This document shows, one piece after another, positions 31,401 through 42,240 of a stretch of 64,000 nucleotides of DNA (the first letter of the stretch is position 1; the number at the start of each line of letters is the position of its first letter). Both the position numbers and the translations under genes were made by a program. The notes beneath the pieces are model-generated. The model made no database searches. It was not told the origin of the DNA and saw only the letters and a program-made list of their open reading frames with translations. The stretch lies in NCBI GenBank assembly GCA_017311185.1, contig JAESUZ010003490.1, positions 1,860,001 through 1,924,000 on the forward strand, read 5' to 3'. Source of the DNA: Proteles cristata cristata (lineage: Eukaryota > Chordata > Mammalia > Carnivora > Hyaenidae).

Positions 31401-34005
31401 GGTTTCTATGGTGTCTGGTGGGTCATAGCCCTCAGTATCAGGTGCAAAGCCTGGGGTTTTCCCTCCCTGATTGTTTGTGGATATGTTTGGTCACTATTAT
31501 TTAGTATAACCTAGATTTTGACTTTGTCTCAACGTTCAGTGCAGGAGGCAGAAGCGGTTGGTTTATTGACATGGAAACGAGGATCTTGTTTACCATTACC
31601 TTAAAAGCTTTGTTTAGGTAACGGCCATTCACATCCAAAATAGTGCCCTAGTCTTTTCCTAGAGGACTTGTAGCTACAGTAAGTAGAAACTAACTAATGT
31701 TTTAATTTTTGGTAGTTTTCTTTTTTGTTCGTTAAAAAAAATAGTTGACAGGGATGTGCAAAAGGTTGGGATTTGCCATATCTGTCTTGACCTGTGTTCT
31801 TCTTGAGAGATTTCAGCGTGCAGACTTTGCACACTGAAGACCTTGAACTCGCCTAGTGGCACAACACGCTGTTGTCACACACACGATACAGGCATTCTGA
31901 ATTGGCTTTGGTTTTTGTAATTTTAGATACGTCTGGAGTGTTCCACTTTCTTCACTGTTTCCTACCCCTTCCCCGCCCCAGCTTCTGGTCCCTCTCCTAA
32001 CACGTCACTCACCTTTTATTCCACCAACAAGGTGACCTCTTACTGCAATTTTCTGCCGGTCAGTTACAAAAAAAACCCGGTAGTTTGGGGGAGTGTATAA
32101 AAAGACGTATCTGTCTTAATGTTTGGTCAACAGAATGGAAAATCCACACCTGTTGTATTTCTCTTGTAGACAGCCCTAGTCAGTGCTGAATACACCTGTA
32201 GATGCGGTCATGTTAATCTTGATGAAAGGGTAGTTTCCTAGAACAGAGATTTTTGTCTATTTTAGTTTTTGAAAAGTAATCTCTCATTTCTCAGGTCATG
32301 TTTAAAGGTGAAAAAACATGCTCTGGATTGCTGTTAGGTCTTTAAACTGCTTTCATAAAAGTGGTAAATCTTTGTATGTCTTCCCAGCTGTGGTGTCCCG
32401 AGGGATGTAAGTCTGGGAACAAGCACTGTCTGGTGCGCCTTCCCCGCTCTGTGCTTTCCCCCAAAGCATTATCCATCCCACTGCCCCCACGGCAGAACTG
32501 AAAACAAGGTTCAGGTTTACCTTTTAAAAGGGGAAAATTGTACTATGAAAGCCAGAGCCTATAAATAAACTTGTAGTAGTATTCTGTGTTGAAGTTTACC
32601 TAAAGATTTGTGATGTTTAGAAATCTAATGAAAACCAGTAATGGGGAAATTTTTTTATTCTCTCCTTCCCTGTAGTTCCTATCCAACAACACCCCCACGC
32701 CCCCCACACTTGGAATCAGCCTATTAGATTTCACAAGCTTCCATGGGAATTGTTTTGAGTTTTATTTTTTTATTTATTAAAAAAATTTTTTTATACAGAC
32801 AGAGAGCGAGTCGGGTAGGGGCAGAGAGAGAGAGAGGGAGACACAGGATCTGAAGCAGACTCCAGGCTCTGAGCTGTCAGCACAAAGCCCGATGCCGGGC
32901 TCGAGCCCACGGACTGTGAGATTATGACCTGAGCTGAAGTCGGATGCCCAACCGACTGAGCTACCCGGGAGCCCCGGTTTTGAGTTTTAAAGCCATGCGT
33001 TCTGCATTTGATCTGGTGTAGAGGATGTTTTTCTGTGCTGACTGGGGTTGGGATAAGAGGAATATCCTGATCGTGACACTAGATTCTGATTCTTTTTTTC
33101 AGTAATCTTTTTTTTTTTTTTTTTTTTACCCTCTCCCCATGATGGTTTTCCTTACTTTTGTAACTTCGGTTTAGGCTGCTCATAGATTTTTTTCCCCCTG
33201 TGGTTTTTAAAATCCAGGTGGTTTTAGCTCATATATTTCCTTTCTTTTTATTTTGTCAGTATTATTTCTTAAGAACTGACAGTTTTTGACACCTGCTTTC
33301 TCCTGAGGTCTAATACACAATGAACTGTCTTTTTGGTCAACTGAGGTAACCAGTTGCTGGTAAACCAGTTGCTTTTGACAACATGAATGAACGAACTCAA
33401 GTCAAGCATCGTGTCCGATCTCTTTGGGTACTTTTTGGATGTTGACGAGTTAAAAAATTTTTGGAATCCCCTTTCCCACCTGCCTTGTTTAGTTATCCCT
33501 GGGGGTGGGGGAGGGGGGAAGATGTACTCTTCGGTTACCTACTGCCGAATCTTACGTTTAATTTTTCAGGTTATACTTTTTTTCCGGTGACGATGTTCCA
33601 ATCGTTTCTCCCAACCATTCATTGCAAATTAGATGCAAGTAGCCATTCAGTGTCCAGTGTCTACGGAAGACAAGCCTTTGCTTAAATAAGAACATATGAG
33701 ATCTATCTGACTTATTAGGAGCATCATATATTGAAACACGGGGAAGAACATTTTAGAAAGGCTAGCTTTATTTGTTACATTGAGGGAGGGATGAGTAAAG
33801 TTTGGATCAAAGCTTAAGGAACTTTTGAGTTGCCTAAGATGGTTACTAAACCAGGGTTATAAGCCTGAGAAATGAGTGATTAATAATTAGGTGATTAATC
33901 ATAATTTTCCCCCTCTCCTCCAAATAATGGAATTGACTCTCACTTTTCCCTTTTTTCCCCCAGATCGACCCCAAAGTTGCATTTCCTCGTCGGGCGCAAC
34001 CCAAG
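28349..34005 (+). CDS. MSI2: MSI2, Musashi RNA-binding protein 2, 5' part of the gene (exons 1-5, residues 1-104)
   Basis: The coding join is 28349-28410, 28704-28744, 29069-29150, 29847-29931 and 33964-34005: 312 nt, 104 codons, open throughout. The protein begins [11 protein letters not shown] and carries RRM1: RNP-2 (MFIGGL, residues 23-28) and RNP-1 (RGFGFVTF, residues 62-69). It ends in [12 protein letters not shown], just short of the RRM1/RRM2 linker. From family knowledge, Musashi proteins are mainly cytoplasmic translational regulators that bind UAG-containing motifs in 3' UTRs; MSI2 acts in haematopoietic and neural progenitors. MSI2 rather than MSI1 is chosen because the N-terminus and the [21 protein letters not shown] region match MSI2 as I know it. 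Human MSI2 is about 328 residues, so roughly a third is present. RRM2 and the C-terminal region lie beyond 64,000. The start has G at -3 and G at +4, and an in-frame TGA lies upstream at 28166-28168 with no ATG between. Confidence 0.98.
28411..28703 (+). other. MSI2: MSI2 intron 1 (293 bp), overlapping the alternative first exon
   Basis: Bounded by CGG|gtaagt and ctctag|TAAAATG. GC-rich and CpG-rich, with C runs at about 28504-28533. The last 50 bases are the coding start of the MADLTSV isoform, so this intron is also promoter, 5' UTR and coding sequence for the other transcript. Confidence 0.92.
28654..28744 (+). CDS. MSI2: MSI2 alternative first coding exon (MADLTSV... isoform), continuous with exon 2
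   Basis: An ATG at 28654 (A at -3, G at +4) opens [17 protein letters not shown], 17 codons. It runs without splicing into [13 protein letters not shown] of exon 2, in the same frame as the long isoform. I recall the same N-terminus from the shorter human MSI2 isoform (isoform b). The transcript would start inside what is intron 1 for the long form and would use the same exon 2 donor at 28745. The AG at 28702-28703 is the acceptor for isoform 1 and the first two bases of the Ser17 codon here. The frame has no stop upstream back to at least 28165, so no stop protects this start, but it is the first ATG in that frame. Confidence 0.88.
28704..28744 (+). CDS. MSI2: MSI2 exon 2 (rest of Gly21 to Pro34, plus first base of Asp35)
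   Basis: 41 nt, from a pyrimidine-rich acceptor (tttctccctctag|T) to the donor CCAG|gtaagg. It encodes [20 protein letters not shown] is the RNP-2 strand (beta 1) of RRM1, and the aromatic residue of RNP-2 stacks on RNA bases in this family. The exon is short and its length is not a multiple of three. Skipping it joins exon 1 (GG) to exon 3 (ATAGCC) and gives GGA TAG, an immediate stop. Confidence 0.97.
28745..29068 (+). other. MSI2: MSI2 intron 2 (324 bp)
   Basis: Bounded by CCAG|gtaagg and tctctacag|AT. It is T- and C-rich, with a C run (about 29031-29044) and CT repeats before the acceptor. No interspersed repeat recognised. Confidence 0.93.
29069..29150 (+). CDS. MSI2: MSI2 exon 3 (Asp35 to Ser61, plus two bases of Arg62)
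   Basis: 82 nt with acceptor ctctctctacag|AT and donor CCAG|gtaaac. It encodes [27 protein letters not shown], helix alpha 1 through beta 2 and the beta 2-beta 3 loop of RRM1. The Arg62 codon, first residue of the RNP-1 octapeptide, is split with exon 4 (AG|A). The polypyrimidine tract upstream is unusually long: a C run at about 29031-29044, then CT repeats to 29065. Confidence 0.97.
29151..29846 (+). other. MSI2: MSI2 intron 3 (696 bp)
   Basis: Bounded by CCAG|gtaaac and catttcag|AGG. It contains a T run at about 29440-29453 and a G-rich patch at 29699-29745. No mobile element recognised. Confidence 0.93.
29847..29931 (+). CDS. MSI2: MSI2 exon 4 (RNP-1 and alpha 2 of RRM1, to Thr90)
   Basis: 85 nt with acceptor ctcatttcag|AGGC and donor GACG|gtaggt. 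It encodes [21 protein letters not shown] followed by HHELDSKT. It contains the RNP-1 aromatics Phe64, Phe66 and Phe69 that face RNA in RRM proteins. It ends exactly on a codon boundary (ACG, Thr90). At 85 nt, skipping it would shift the frame. Confidence 0.97.
29932..33963 (+). other. MSI2: MSI2 intron 4 (4,032 bp)
   Basis: Bounded by GACG|gtaggt and cccccag|ATC. It holds a MIR-like 3' fragment near 30,890-30,985, one antisense CAN SINE (32,767-32,975) and a T run at about 33,109-33,127. Otherwise it is T-rich unique sequence with no gene visible. Confidence 0.93.
32767..32975 (-). mobile_element. CAN SINE, antisense, in MSI2 intron 4
   Basis: Ends 'gagctacccgggagcccc'. gttttgagtttta flanks both sides (about 32,751 and 32,977). 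It is the only recent SINE between the promoter and exon 5. Confidence 0.92.
33964..34005 (+). CDS. MSI2: MSI2 exon 5 (Ile91 to Lys104, end of RRM1)
   Basis: 42 nt, phase 0 on both sides, with acceptor tttttcccccag|ATC and donor CCAAG|gtaagt. It encodes [14 protein letters not shown], the beta 4 strand and C-terminal basic edge of RRM1. It is the only exon here that could be skipped without shifting the frame, which would remove 14 residues of RRM1. The next expected exon (MVTRTKKIFVGGLS..., start of RRM2) was looked for by eye downstream and is not in the window. Confidence 0.97.
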
Positions 34006-36064
34006 GTAAGTAGGAGAATCAGTAGTAGGATTTTAGTGCTCGGAGATGGTTGCCAAGGATTTCAGATTTCAGACCGAGCCCTGGCAACGGAGCATTGAAA
34101 CCTGGCGCCCTCAGGTTCCTCCAGGGTACCGCCTGTGGCCGTGAGAGTCCAGGCCTGGGCAAGGAGCTCTCCACGAGAGATACCCGCGTGCGTCTGCGTC
34201 TAGCCCTCCCGAGGTGGGTTCTGAGTATCCAACAGGGGGCAGCGCCAAGCCGGCTCCTTCGTGGGAGGACAGAGCTCCATCTGTTGCAATATTTATGCAA
34301 ACCCTCTATTTATTTTTTAAGCATTGCCAAGATCATATCGGGAAAACTTGGACATTTCCTTGTGACTTTTTTTGGAGGGTGCTTCTTTGGGGCTTGGAGC
34401 TTGGAGCTTACGGAGAGGAGTAGAATTTGAGTAAATAGCTTGTCTTTTCTGGGAAGCATAACTTCGTAGACCCCATGAAGCCCTCAGTGTGACAGAGGAG
34501 GCAGTGGATGTTTTGGTTTTAGCTTGGTGGATCCCCCGGGATCCACTGGAAACCAACAGCGCTACTCTTTCTGTGAGTGCCCGGGCTGGGGGACAATTTC
34601 TGAGGACGGAACCTTGGAGGAGTGGTACTCCAGGATTTGCCTTGGGGATCTAGATGGGCCTTCACTTTTTCCCAAGTGTGTGGCTGACATGCTTTCCACG
34701 GAGCTCCCCAGCTCTGGCTATGAGAGCAGAGCTGAGCGGCAAGGATCCCGAGGTGAAATGTATAGGCTTATGTGTTACAACTGCACGTTTTAATTATACT
34801 TTTTTCTTCCCTGTATGATACCGGGAGACAGACTTTTTCCGTATCCGGTGGCCTTGGCATTCTTTTCGAGAGAAGGGTAGATGGCAAGGCTTCTTGATTC
34901 TGGGTCGCAAAGGGAAAGTGCTGTGGCTTTTGAAGATTCAGTTTATATCTTCAAGTATAGTCTCCTAGAAGTGGAACCTTTTAATTGTGTCAAGGGAGGG
35001 ATGAAGAACTTTCATGAAGAAAAAGTTAGCATTTGTGGATGAGATTTTGAGAATGTCAGGTCTGGAGCTTGCCAGGCGATCCTTCTTTCCTTCCTTCCTT
35101 TTTTTTTTCTCCTGTATAATTTTTCTTTTCTTTTCTTGTCTTGCCTTTCGAAGGAAACATTAATCTCTTAGGTAAATATGGCAAAATACTTTCTGAAGAC
35201 ATTTTTTCCCCTAATGAGTAAGCAAATAATAGGAATTAATGAACCAAAGAGGTTAGATTTTTTCTTTCCATCCAGAGCACAAACTTTGGAACTGTTACCT
35301 GTTTAAAGGTTGCTTTTCAAACTGTATGTGATCCTTGACATTTCAGAAGCTTCCAGAATTAGCAGGATTTTCTGCGTTTGGAAGAATTGCTGTTTCTTCC
35401 ATAAGTGTGAATCTTCAAATTTCCAGGTTAGTCATTTGATCAGCCAGAACTAGGATCAGATTACCCTAGAGGGAAACTGGAAAAATCTCTGACTTGGTCA
35501 AACCATGGGTCTGACCTGTTTTCCCTTCCCTCTTCTTTCCCCACCTCTCACCCCCTGCCACTTTTTTTTTTCTTTTTTTAAACCAAGAAGGCTATATTTC
35601 AATTTAACATCCTCTGGCATTTGGTTTTTCAGCGGTGCATTCAACTTGAAAACGAGACAGACTGTTTCTCGAATTTGTCAAGGTGTGCACCTTTCCCCGC
35701 CCCCAACCTGGGGCTCCGGATATTTTAGGCGGATTGTCAGACTTTTGGATGTGAGCAAACATTATACCGGGTGGGGGAGGTCATCTTTCCACGGAGTTCT
35801 AGGGATTGTGCAAGAATACCTGGTTTTTTATGACACAATTCATGAAGGACTTTCCTGTCCATTGTCTCCATGTGAATCCCCAGGTCCCAAACACAGAGCA
35901 AGCCACCTTCCCCTGTTGGTTCCTCTGTATAATGGCGGTTATGGAAGTAGCTCCCTCAGAAGGTGGTTGTGAGGAGTAAAAGAGCCTGGCATAGGGTGAG
36001 GACCTCCTCACGCCTCATCTTCACCACTGCCATTATTTTTGTTGGTTTAATGATCATCCTTACT

Positions 36065-36235
36065 GTTTTCAAGCTCAACAGCTAGGGTTCGGATCTCGGC
36101 GATGGCACTCATTAGCTGTGTGAATTTGGGGAAATCATTTGGTTTCTCGAAACCTTCTTTACCCCATCTCCTCAAGGTTTTGCGCGGATTAAATAAATTA
36201 ATAAAGATAAAGTGCTTCAAAAAGGGAAGCTCTGG
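36065..36235 (+). mobile_element. MIR remnant
   Basis: 'tagggttcggatctcgg', 'cattagctgtgtgaatttgg' and 'ccccatctcctcaaggtttt' are in MIR order. Confidence 0.65.
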
Positions 36236-36329
36236 TGCGTGGTGGTAATACCGTATGTGTTACCTGCTGTTTTGACTCATAATTCTGTTAGGCTGTCACC
36301 CCAGTCACCACGAGAGCCCTGGTAACAAT

Positions 36330-36500
36330 ACTGATGTTAATTGGATTTATGCTTCGGGTACTGTTGTAGGGACAGTGTGTATATGAACTCATTTCGTCTT
36401 CGCCCTATGAGGCGGGTCCTATGAGGTGGGTACTAGTATCGAGTCCAATTTATAGATGAGGAAACTGAGGCACACGTGGGTTGCGAAGTGGTGCACAGGC
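36330..36500 (-). mobile_element. MIR remnant, antisense
   Basis: 'atgaggcgggtcctatgagg' and 'tagatgaggaaactgaggca' are the reversed MIR core. Confidence 0.7.
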
Positions 36501-38149
36501 ACCTGGCTTGCAGAACCGGGGCGTCGCCCGATGTGCTGTGGTGTGTGCTGCGGGGAGGGGAGGGGGCATCCAGGAGTGTCAGCTGTCCCTTACGGCAGAG
36601 GAGGCAGCTCAGAGAGGTCATCGGGCTTTGAGGAGCACGACAGCACGCGCAGACCTTGACGTTCCCCTGTTGGGTGACTCACCCGGCCCTTGTGACGTCA
36701 TCCCGTTGTGTGACTCTGGCAGTGTCTCCATCCGACCCCTGAGGGCATCCTTTCACAGGGTTCTGGGGTTGCTCAACTCCAGGGGAGCGGCCCCCGGGAA
36801 TTGGCAAAAGAGGCATGCGCTGGTTGGGAGTCGGGGCAGGGTGGGGAGAAAGTGCCTTCCTTGTCAACGGTTATTTTCCGATAGAATTTGAGCCTGGCCG
36901 TGGGGATTTCAGACCGAAGTTAGTGTTGGAGGAGCCAAAAGCTGGCTGGCAGGAGTATAGAACTTTAAGTCAAGCCTTATTTATTTTTTGTTTACCCCCC
37001 TTCAATAAAACTTCTGTGTGCATGTGTCAGGGTCCCAGTGTGAGGTGAACCGCGCCCCCCGGTCGTGGGCTGGGCGAGGAGCTTGTAAATGATACGTCAG
37101 CCAGCGTTGCAGTGAAAATCCATTTCTCTGCTTTCTGGCCGCCCCTCTTTGCTAGCACTCGCCAGAGAAATGTTCGTGGAGGTGTTAAAACAAGACCAGT
37201 GGAAAGAAACTGTAACTTAATATGAAAGAAAATCCGTGGCAGTGGAGAGCAGATTTCACATTAGTACTGTCATAATATTCTTTAATGTATCATATAAATA
37301 AAAATCCGTTTTGACCAGAATTTTAATGAGCGACCCGAAGGAAGGGTTTTGAATCCTGCAGTTCATTTATTCCCCTTTGCGATGTAAATGCTCACATCTC
37401 AAGTGAAGTATAATGGGGCTTTATTAACGAGTCGAGGGGCGACTCTTTGGAGACTAGTGGCCGTTAATTAGTGAAGTACGTTTTGATCAGAAGATGATAG
37501 GTCCGTTCTGTATCTTCCTATTTCTCCGGATGATTATTTCATTTTGTGAAATATGTAAGAGTTTCCTCCTTTCTGTCTTTTAAAAAATTAAAATGGTCAT
37601 GCTATTCTAAAAAGATGACTTAATTTGAAGCCGTCGGAGCAACGGCATGATTGGGATCAATCATGTCATATCATTTTGTCAGTCCCTTTGGGCAGACGTG
37701 TTGGCTGCCCGGAAGAGTTTTGCTCAAGCCCGTGGGTTCTTTTTCTCATGCGGAAGAACCAGGAGGCTGCCAAACATCTTACGGCATGAGTGAATCCGGG
37801 TATAACTCACCATCTGCCCTAATTATCCTTGTGTGGAATAAAGCATTCTCCACTCCCTCACAGTTGCCATTTACTGTCTTTAAGTTTTAGAGGCCAGAAC
37901 CTTATCTGTTTGATCAACAGAGATCTCATTTCTTCATCCTCTTTCCAGTTGCCTTCAGTCGCAGCTGGGTGACCCGTGGGCTCATCACGTAAGCCCCTCC
38001 AGGCCTCAGTTTCCTCCTCTTTAAAACAGGGGTGTAGTGCCCGGCGTGAAGGGATTTTCAGCGCGAATGCGGAGTTCTTTGCTGGGAGCCTGATACAAAG
38101 TAGTGCCTGCCGTTGTCTGCTGATATCATTGTTATAGAATTACTTACTA

Positions 38150-38222
38150 TTGTTTTTAAGTAACCTGTATGCCCAATGTGGGCCTAGAACCCGAGATCAA
38201 GCCTGAGTCAGCCAGGTGCCCC
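38150..38222 (-). mobile_element. Short carnivore SINE fragment, antisense
   Basis: 'tttttaagtaacctgtatgc' to 'gtcagccaggtgcccc'. 'tagaattactt' on both sides is a probable target duplication. Confidence 0.75.
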
Positions 38223-39699
38223 ATTCTAGAATTACTTGTGTGTTAGCATAATAGAAAATGGTCTGAGAAAAATCCTGATTGGAGTGTAAGCCCCCTGCCG
38301 ACAGGGAGCTGTTGATGGTTGACATGGAATACTGTAGTGCTCGAGATGAATCCGGCCTGCCCTTCCTCACGGCGGAGGCAGTGGATGACCAGGGAGGTCA
38401 GGTCGGTGCTCCAGGTTGCACAGCTGGGTTGTGGCAAGGTGGAGCTGAGGCCTGGCTTTCCTGCTCCTGTCTCATCCAGGCTCCGGGGCCTGGAAGTTTC
38501 TCTGCTAAGCATACATCCGTCCAGATGGGTGCAGCGCAGCGCGAACGTCTTACCCACGCACCTCCGGTTCTGGGGCAGTGGTTTCTTGGCAGCTTCTCGG
38601 GCGGGAGAGGGGTGAGGTTTTGGCAGCTGGCCTTCCCCTGCTGCTGTGGGTCGGGTTGTCCTAGCGTCGTGCCATCTTGGACGATCTGCAGCTGTCACCT
38701 CGCTGGCTGCCGTTAACCGGCCTGCTGGTGGGTTTTTGGTTCCTGGTGGGGACGTGGTGGGGCGTCTGCAGCCTTGTCCACGGCCATGAGGACCCTGGGG
38801 GATTAGTGGCTTAGCTGCTTCCTCGTCGGGGAGCGTGGCTCTTCCTGTGTTCCTGTTAGCAGCAGGTGTCAGCTCAAGAGGAGGGGCGCTCCGTCCTCCA
38901 AATGTCCTTTCCCGAGATTTTTGCCTTTCGTTTGCATGCTTTCGTTTCGGTGTTAAGGTCAGTCTGCTGAGAAGCTGTAGCTCGTGTGTTCTGTGTCACG
39001 TTTTTGGCAGGCAGGTGAGAGCCCTTTGCCCCCCGAGAACAGAAGACGAGGGAGGCATTGTCTGCGGAACCAGACGACCCTCTGGGGTGCCCCTTGAGAT
39101 GGCATGTCCATCTTCTTGGCCTTTTGTTTTTGAACCTGAATGTTCTCTGGCCGAAAGCCCCTAGAATGCAAACGGGAGATGTAGCCCTCTCCTCTGATCT
39201 CTTGTTTGATCTGATATGTCCGTCGAATAAGGGCTCGTTCAATTGTTTTTAGTTGCTGACTCTACGCACCCACTTTTGGGGGGATTCAGGAAACCCTCAA
39301 CAAGCCCACGGAACAAAGTCTGAACTTCTTAGCCTGGTAGCGAGGGTCCTTCAAAATCTGTTGGGGGGCTGTCTTCTTCCAGCTTACTTACTTCTCAACT
39401 CTTCTACCTTCGGCCGCCTCAAAACTGCACGTTCCCCCTTTTCTGAATAGCTCCCCTTTTCTGTATCCCCATCTGAACCACCCTTACTTCTTTGGCCTGT
39501 GCAAAACAGACCTCTCTTTCAAAGCCGGATTTGGGTTACCTTTTCCACGGAGCTGTTTCTGCTCTCTCTTCAACGTAATATTTCTTTCTCTGGATTTCCT
39601 TCGCACTTGATCTTTTCTTTTGGTCACGGCAAACTACAGGAATAATCACAGTAAAATAAGTGAGCAAAAAATAGGCAATAATAAGTCAGCAGAAACCCA

Positions 39700-40640
39700 C
39701 GGATGCATTCATTAGGCATTGTGCTGGGCGCGTGTTCATTTATTTATTCACCAGACGTTACCGAGCACCTATTACGTGCCAGAGACTGTGCGGCTCTGGG
39801 GATAGTGTGGAGAATAAGACCAAAAAGTCCCTGCCCTCATGGGGTTTTCACTCTAGAGGGGCAGATAAGTAAAGAGCAGGTGGACAGAAACGTAACATGC
39901 AAGACTGCGGGTGGGGTGGGGACAGACTGTATGTTCAGTGCATTTAGTTGCCACTCTCAGTACTTGGCAGTTATTTATAAGTTTTCTGCTCCGCACCGGG
40001 GACTACATTAGGGGCTCTGTTCTGAGTTTCATGGTTATTTACGTTCGTGCCTTATTGCTTCCACTACTGGACAGTGAGCTCTGATGGCACAAGTATATTT
40101 TATTAATTGCAAAAAACCGAACCTCCTCTCCAACCACTGCTCTTAGGCGCACCGTCAGCCTCCGTTCAGGTGGAATGAACGCAGAACTGCAAAGGGGACA
40201 CGGTCTTGTCTTCAAGGGTCTTAGGTTGGGAGGAGGGGTGCTACCCCGTGGTGCAGGACAGGGTGTGGGAAGCACAGCAGAGAGGCAGGCACCGTGTCCA
40301 GAGGAAGGAAGAGGGAAGATAGTTTCTTGGAGGAGGTGGTCTTTGCCCTAGATCCTGTGGAAGAGGAAGGAGGGAAGAATGGCAGGAATGCGGTTCTTCG
40401 GACTAGGGGCTCGGAGAGGTCAGGGTGCCGCTGGAGCAAAGGGTGTGTGGTGCACACGCCCGGCGGGGACTGAGACGTGGGGAGGAGCTGGGGCCGGGGT
40501 GGGTTGCCTTGAATGCCAGGCAGAGCAAACTATGTGCTTTCTTTGGCACGTGCTGGGGGCCTGTTTTGCGCACGCAGGGTCCCGGGGATGCTCTGTACAA
40601 TGCTCTGAGCTTTTGGGGATCAATATAGAAGCCGGGTCAC
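39700..40640 (-). mobile_element. L2 LINE remnant, antisense
   Basis: 'gagcacctattacgtgccag', 'gtccctgccctcatggggtt' and 'aaagggtgtgtggtg' are in reversed L2 order. Its GC-rich body gives spurious frames. Confidence 0.7.
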
Positions 40641-41394
40641 TTATAGGACTGTAGCTGGTGCGGCCTCATGGAGGCCTTCCCAGCCTGGAGTTGTGCCTTC
40701 AGCGTCCTTCATGCTGTGTTCTCTCTGGCTGTAGATCCTTCTTTAGGAGCCATTTTCTTGGCAGATGCCACACCCACTCTTTGGCGTGCAGGGCAGCGGG
40801 AAAGCGCTCTGTCATTCTCCTGTGTCCGTCTTCTCCCTACCTCTCCTCTTTACCTGCTGAACAGGGGGCTATGGTACGGACAAAATCCCACAGGTTTCTA
40901 TACTCTGTCTCTTCTGAGCTGTGATCTTGACCTTACTGTGCGTAGACAATGAGATGCCATCTCTTGGGATGGAAATCACAGATTGTCTGTATGTCACCGG
41001 GCAGCCCGACCTGTGACCTGTAGGTTTGCTTGGGGTCACCTTTCGCTCAGAGTGGCTGCCTGGTGTGAAGAACGTGAGATTTTGGAGTCGTGGCCTGTGC
41101 CTACCTTGTGATGTGAGAGGTGCGAGCAGGCGTGGTGTGGGGACCGACCACCCCGAGTGTGGGGAGTTCTAGTGGCAGCCTTGGCTCTGCTGGGCAGGAA
41201 CCCGCCGGGCCCCACGTGTATAACAGCGTGTCTCTGTTCTCTCTCTCTTTCAAGAGTAGATAGCATCAAGGTCCCAACGATCTGGAAAGTTTCTCAAGGG
41301 TGTGTGTCTGCCTGCTGTACTTCTTTATTTTGAGACCTTGAATAACAATAATAATAATAAAAAAATAAAAAAAAATCCTAACTCAAAATAAAGG

Positions 41395-41600
41395 CTGTTA
41401 CTTATTGTGAGTCAGTATGTTTGAGGCATTATATTAAGCCTCTGTGTACATAATCTCCTTTAATTTAATCCTGATGACTGTTCTTTGCAGTAGTGGGTAT
41501 TCTCTCCACTTGACAGATTGGTAAACTGAGGCCCAGGGAGGGCAAGGGACTTTCCTAGGGCCACAATACTAGTAAGGGTCAGTCAGTGTTGGGCTTTGGA
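41395..41600 (-). mobile_element. MIR remnant, antisense
   Basis: 'gacagattggtaaactgagg' and 'aagggactttcctagggcca' are the reversed MIR core. An antisense SINE lies shortly to its right. Confidence 0.7.
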
Positions 41601-41629
41601 TCAAAGTTTGTCTGAGTTCCTGATCCTTG

Positions 41630-41655
<26 letters not shown>

Positions 41656-41663
<8 letters not shown>

Positions 41664-41880
41664 TTTTTACATTGTTTTAAATGTTTATTTTTCAGAGAGA
41701 AAGGGAGAGAGAGCATGAGCAGGGAAGGGTCAGAGAGAGAGGAAGACACAGAATCTGAAGCAGGCTCCAGGCTCTGAGCTGTCAGTGCAGAGCCTGCCTC
41801 AGGGCTCAAACTCACAGACAGTGGGATCAAGACCTGAGCTGAAGTCAGATGCTTAACTGACTGAGCCACCCAGGCGCCCC
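41656..41880 (-). mobile_element. CAN SINE, antisense, in MSI2 intron 5
   Basis: Complete copy ending 'gagccacccaggcgcccc', preceded by (CT)n and a T run. 'tccttgctctc' and 'tccttgttctc' flank it. Confidence 0.92.
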
Positions 41881-42029
41881 CCAAGTCCTTGTTCTCTTAA
41901 CCACTAAGTCCTGCTGCATCCAACCTGAGTGGGTAGATTTTAGGTTCTGGTGCTTTACCTGACTGTTGTAAAGCGCTCAGGCTGGGGGAAAGATTTGGCT
42001 GTAGTCTGGCCTGGAAGCTTCAGGTTACT

Positions 42030-42240
42030 ATGTTCTATGTACCTCGTCAGCACAGTTGAATGCCACTTACGAGCTAAGGAATTTTGGGCATGAGTCAGTT
42101 AATGGTGTTGTGCCTCCATTTCTTCATCTGTAAAATGGGGGGCGTTTAACAGCACCTATATCCTGAGTTTGTTTAGGAGATTAAATGGGTCCATGCGAGC
42201 GAAGGGCCGAGGGTGGGATCTCTACAGGGAGCACCCAGCA
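42030..42240 (+). mobile_element. MIR remnant
   Basis: 'ctccatttcttcatctgtaa' and 'tttaggagattaaatgggtc' match MIR in order. Confidence 0.7.
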
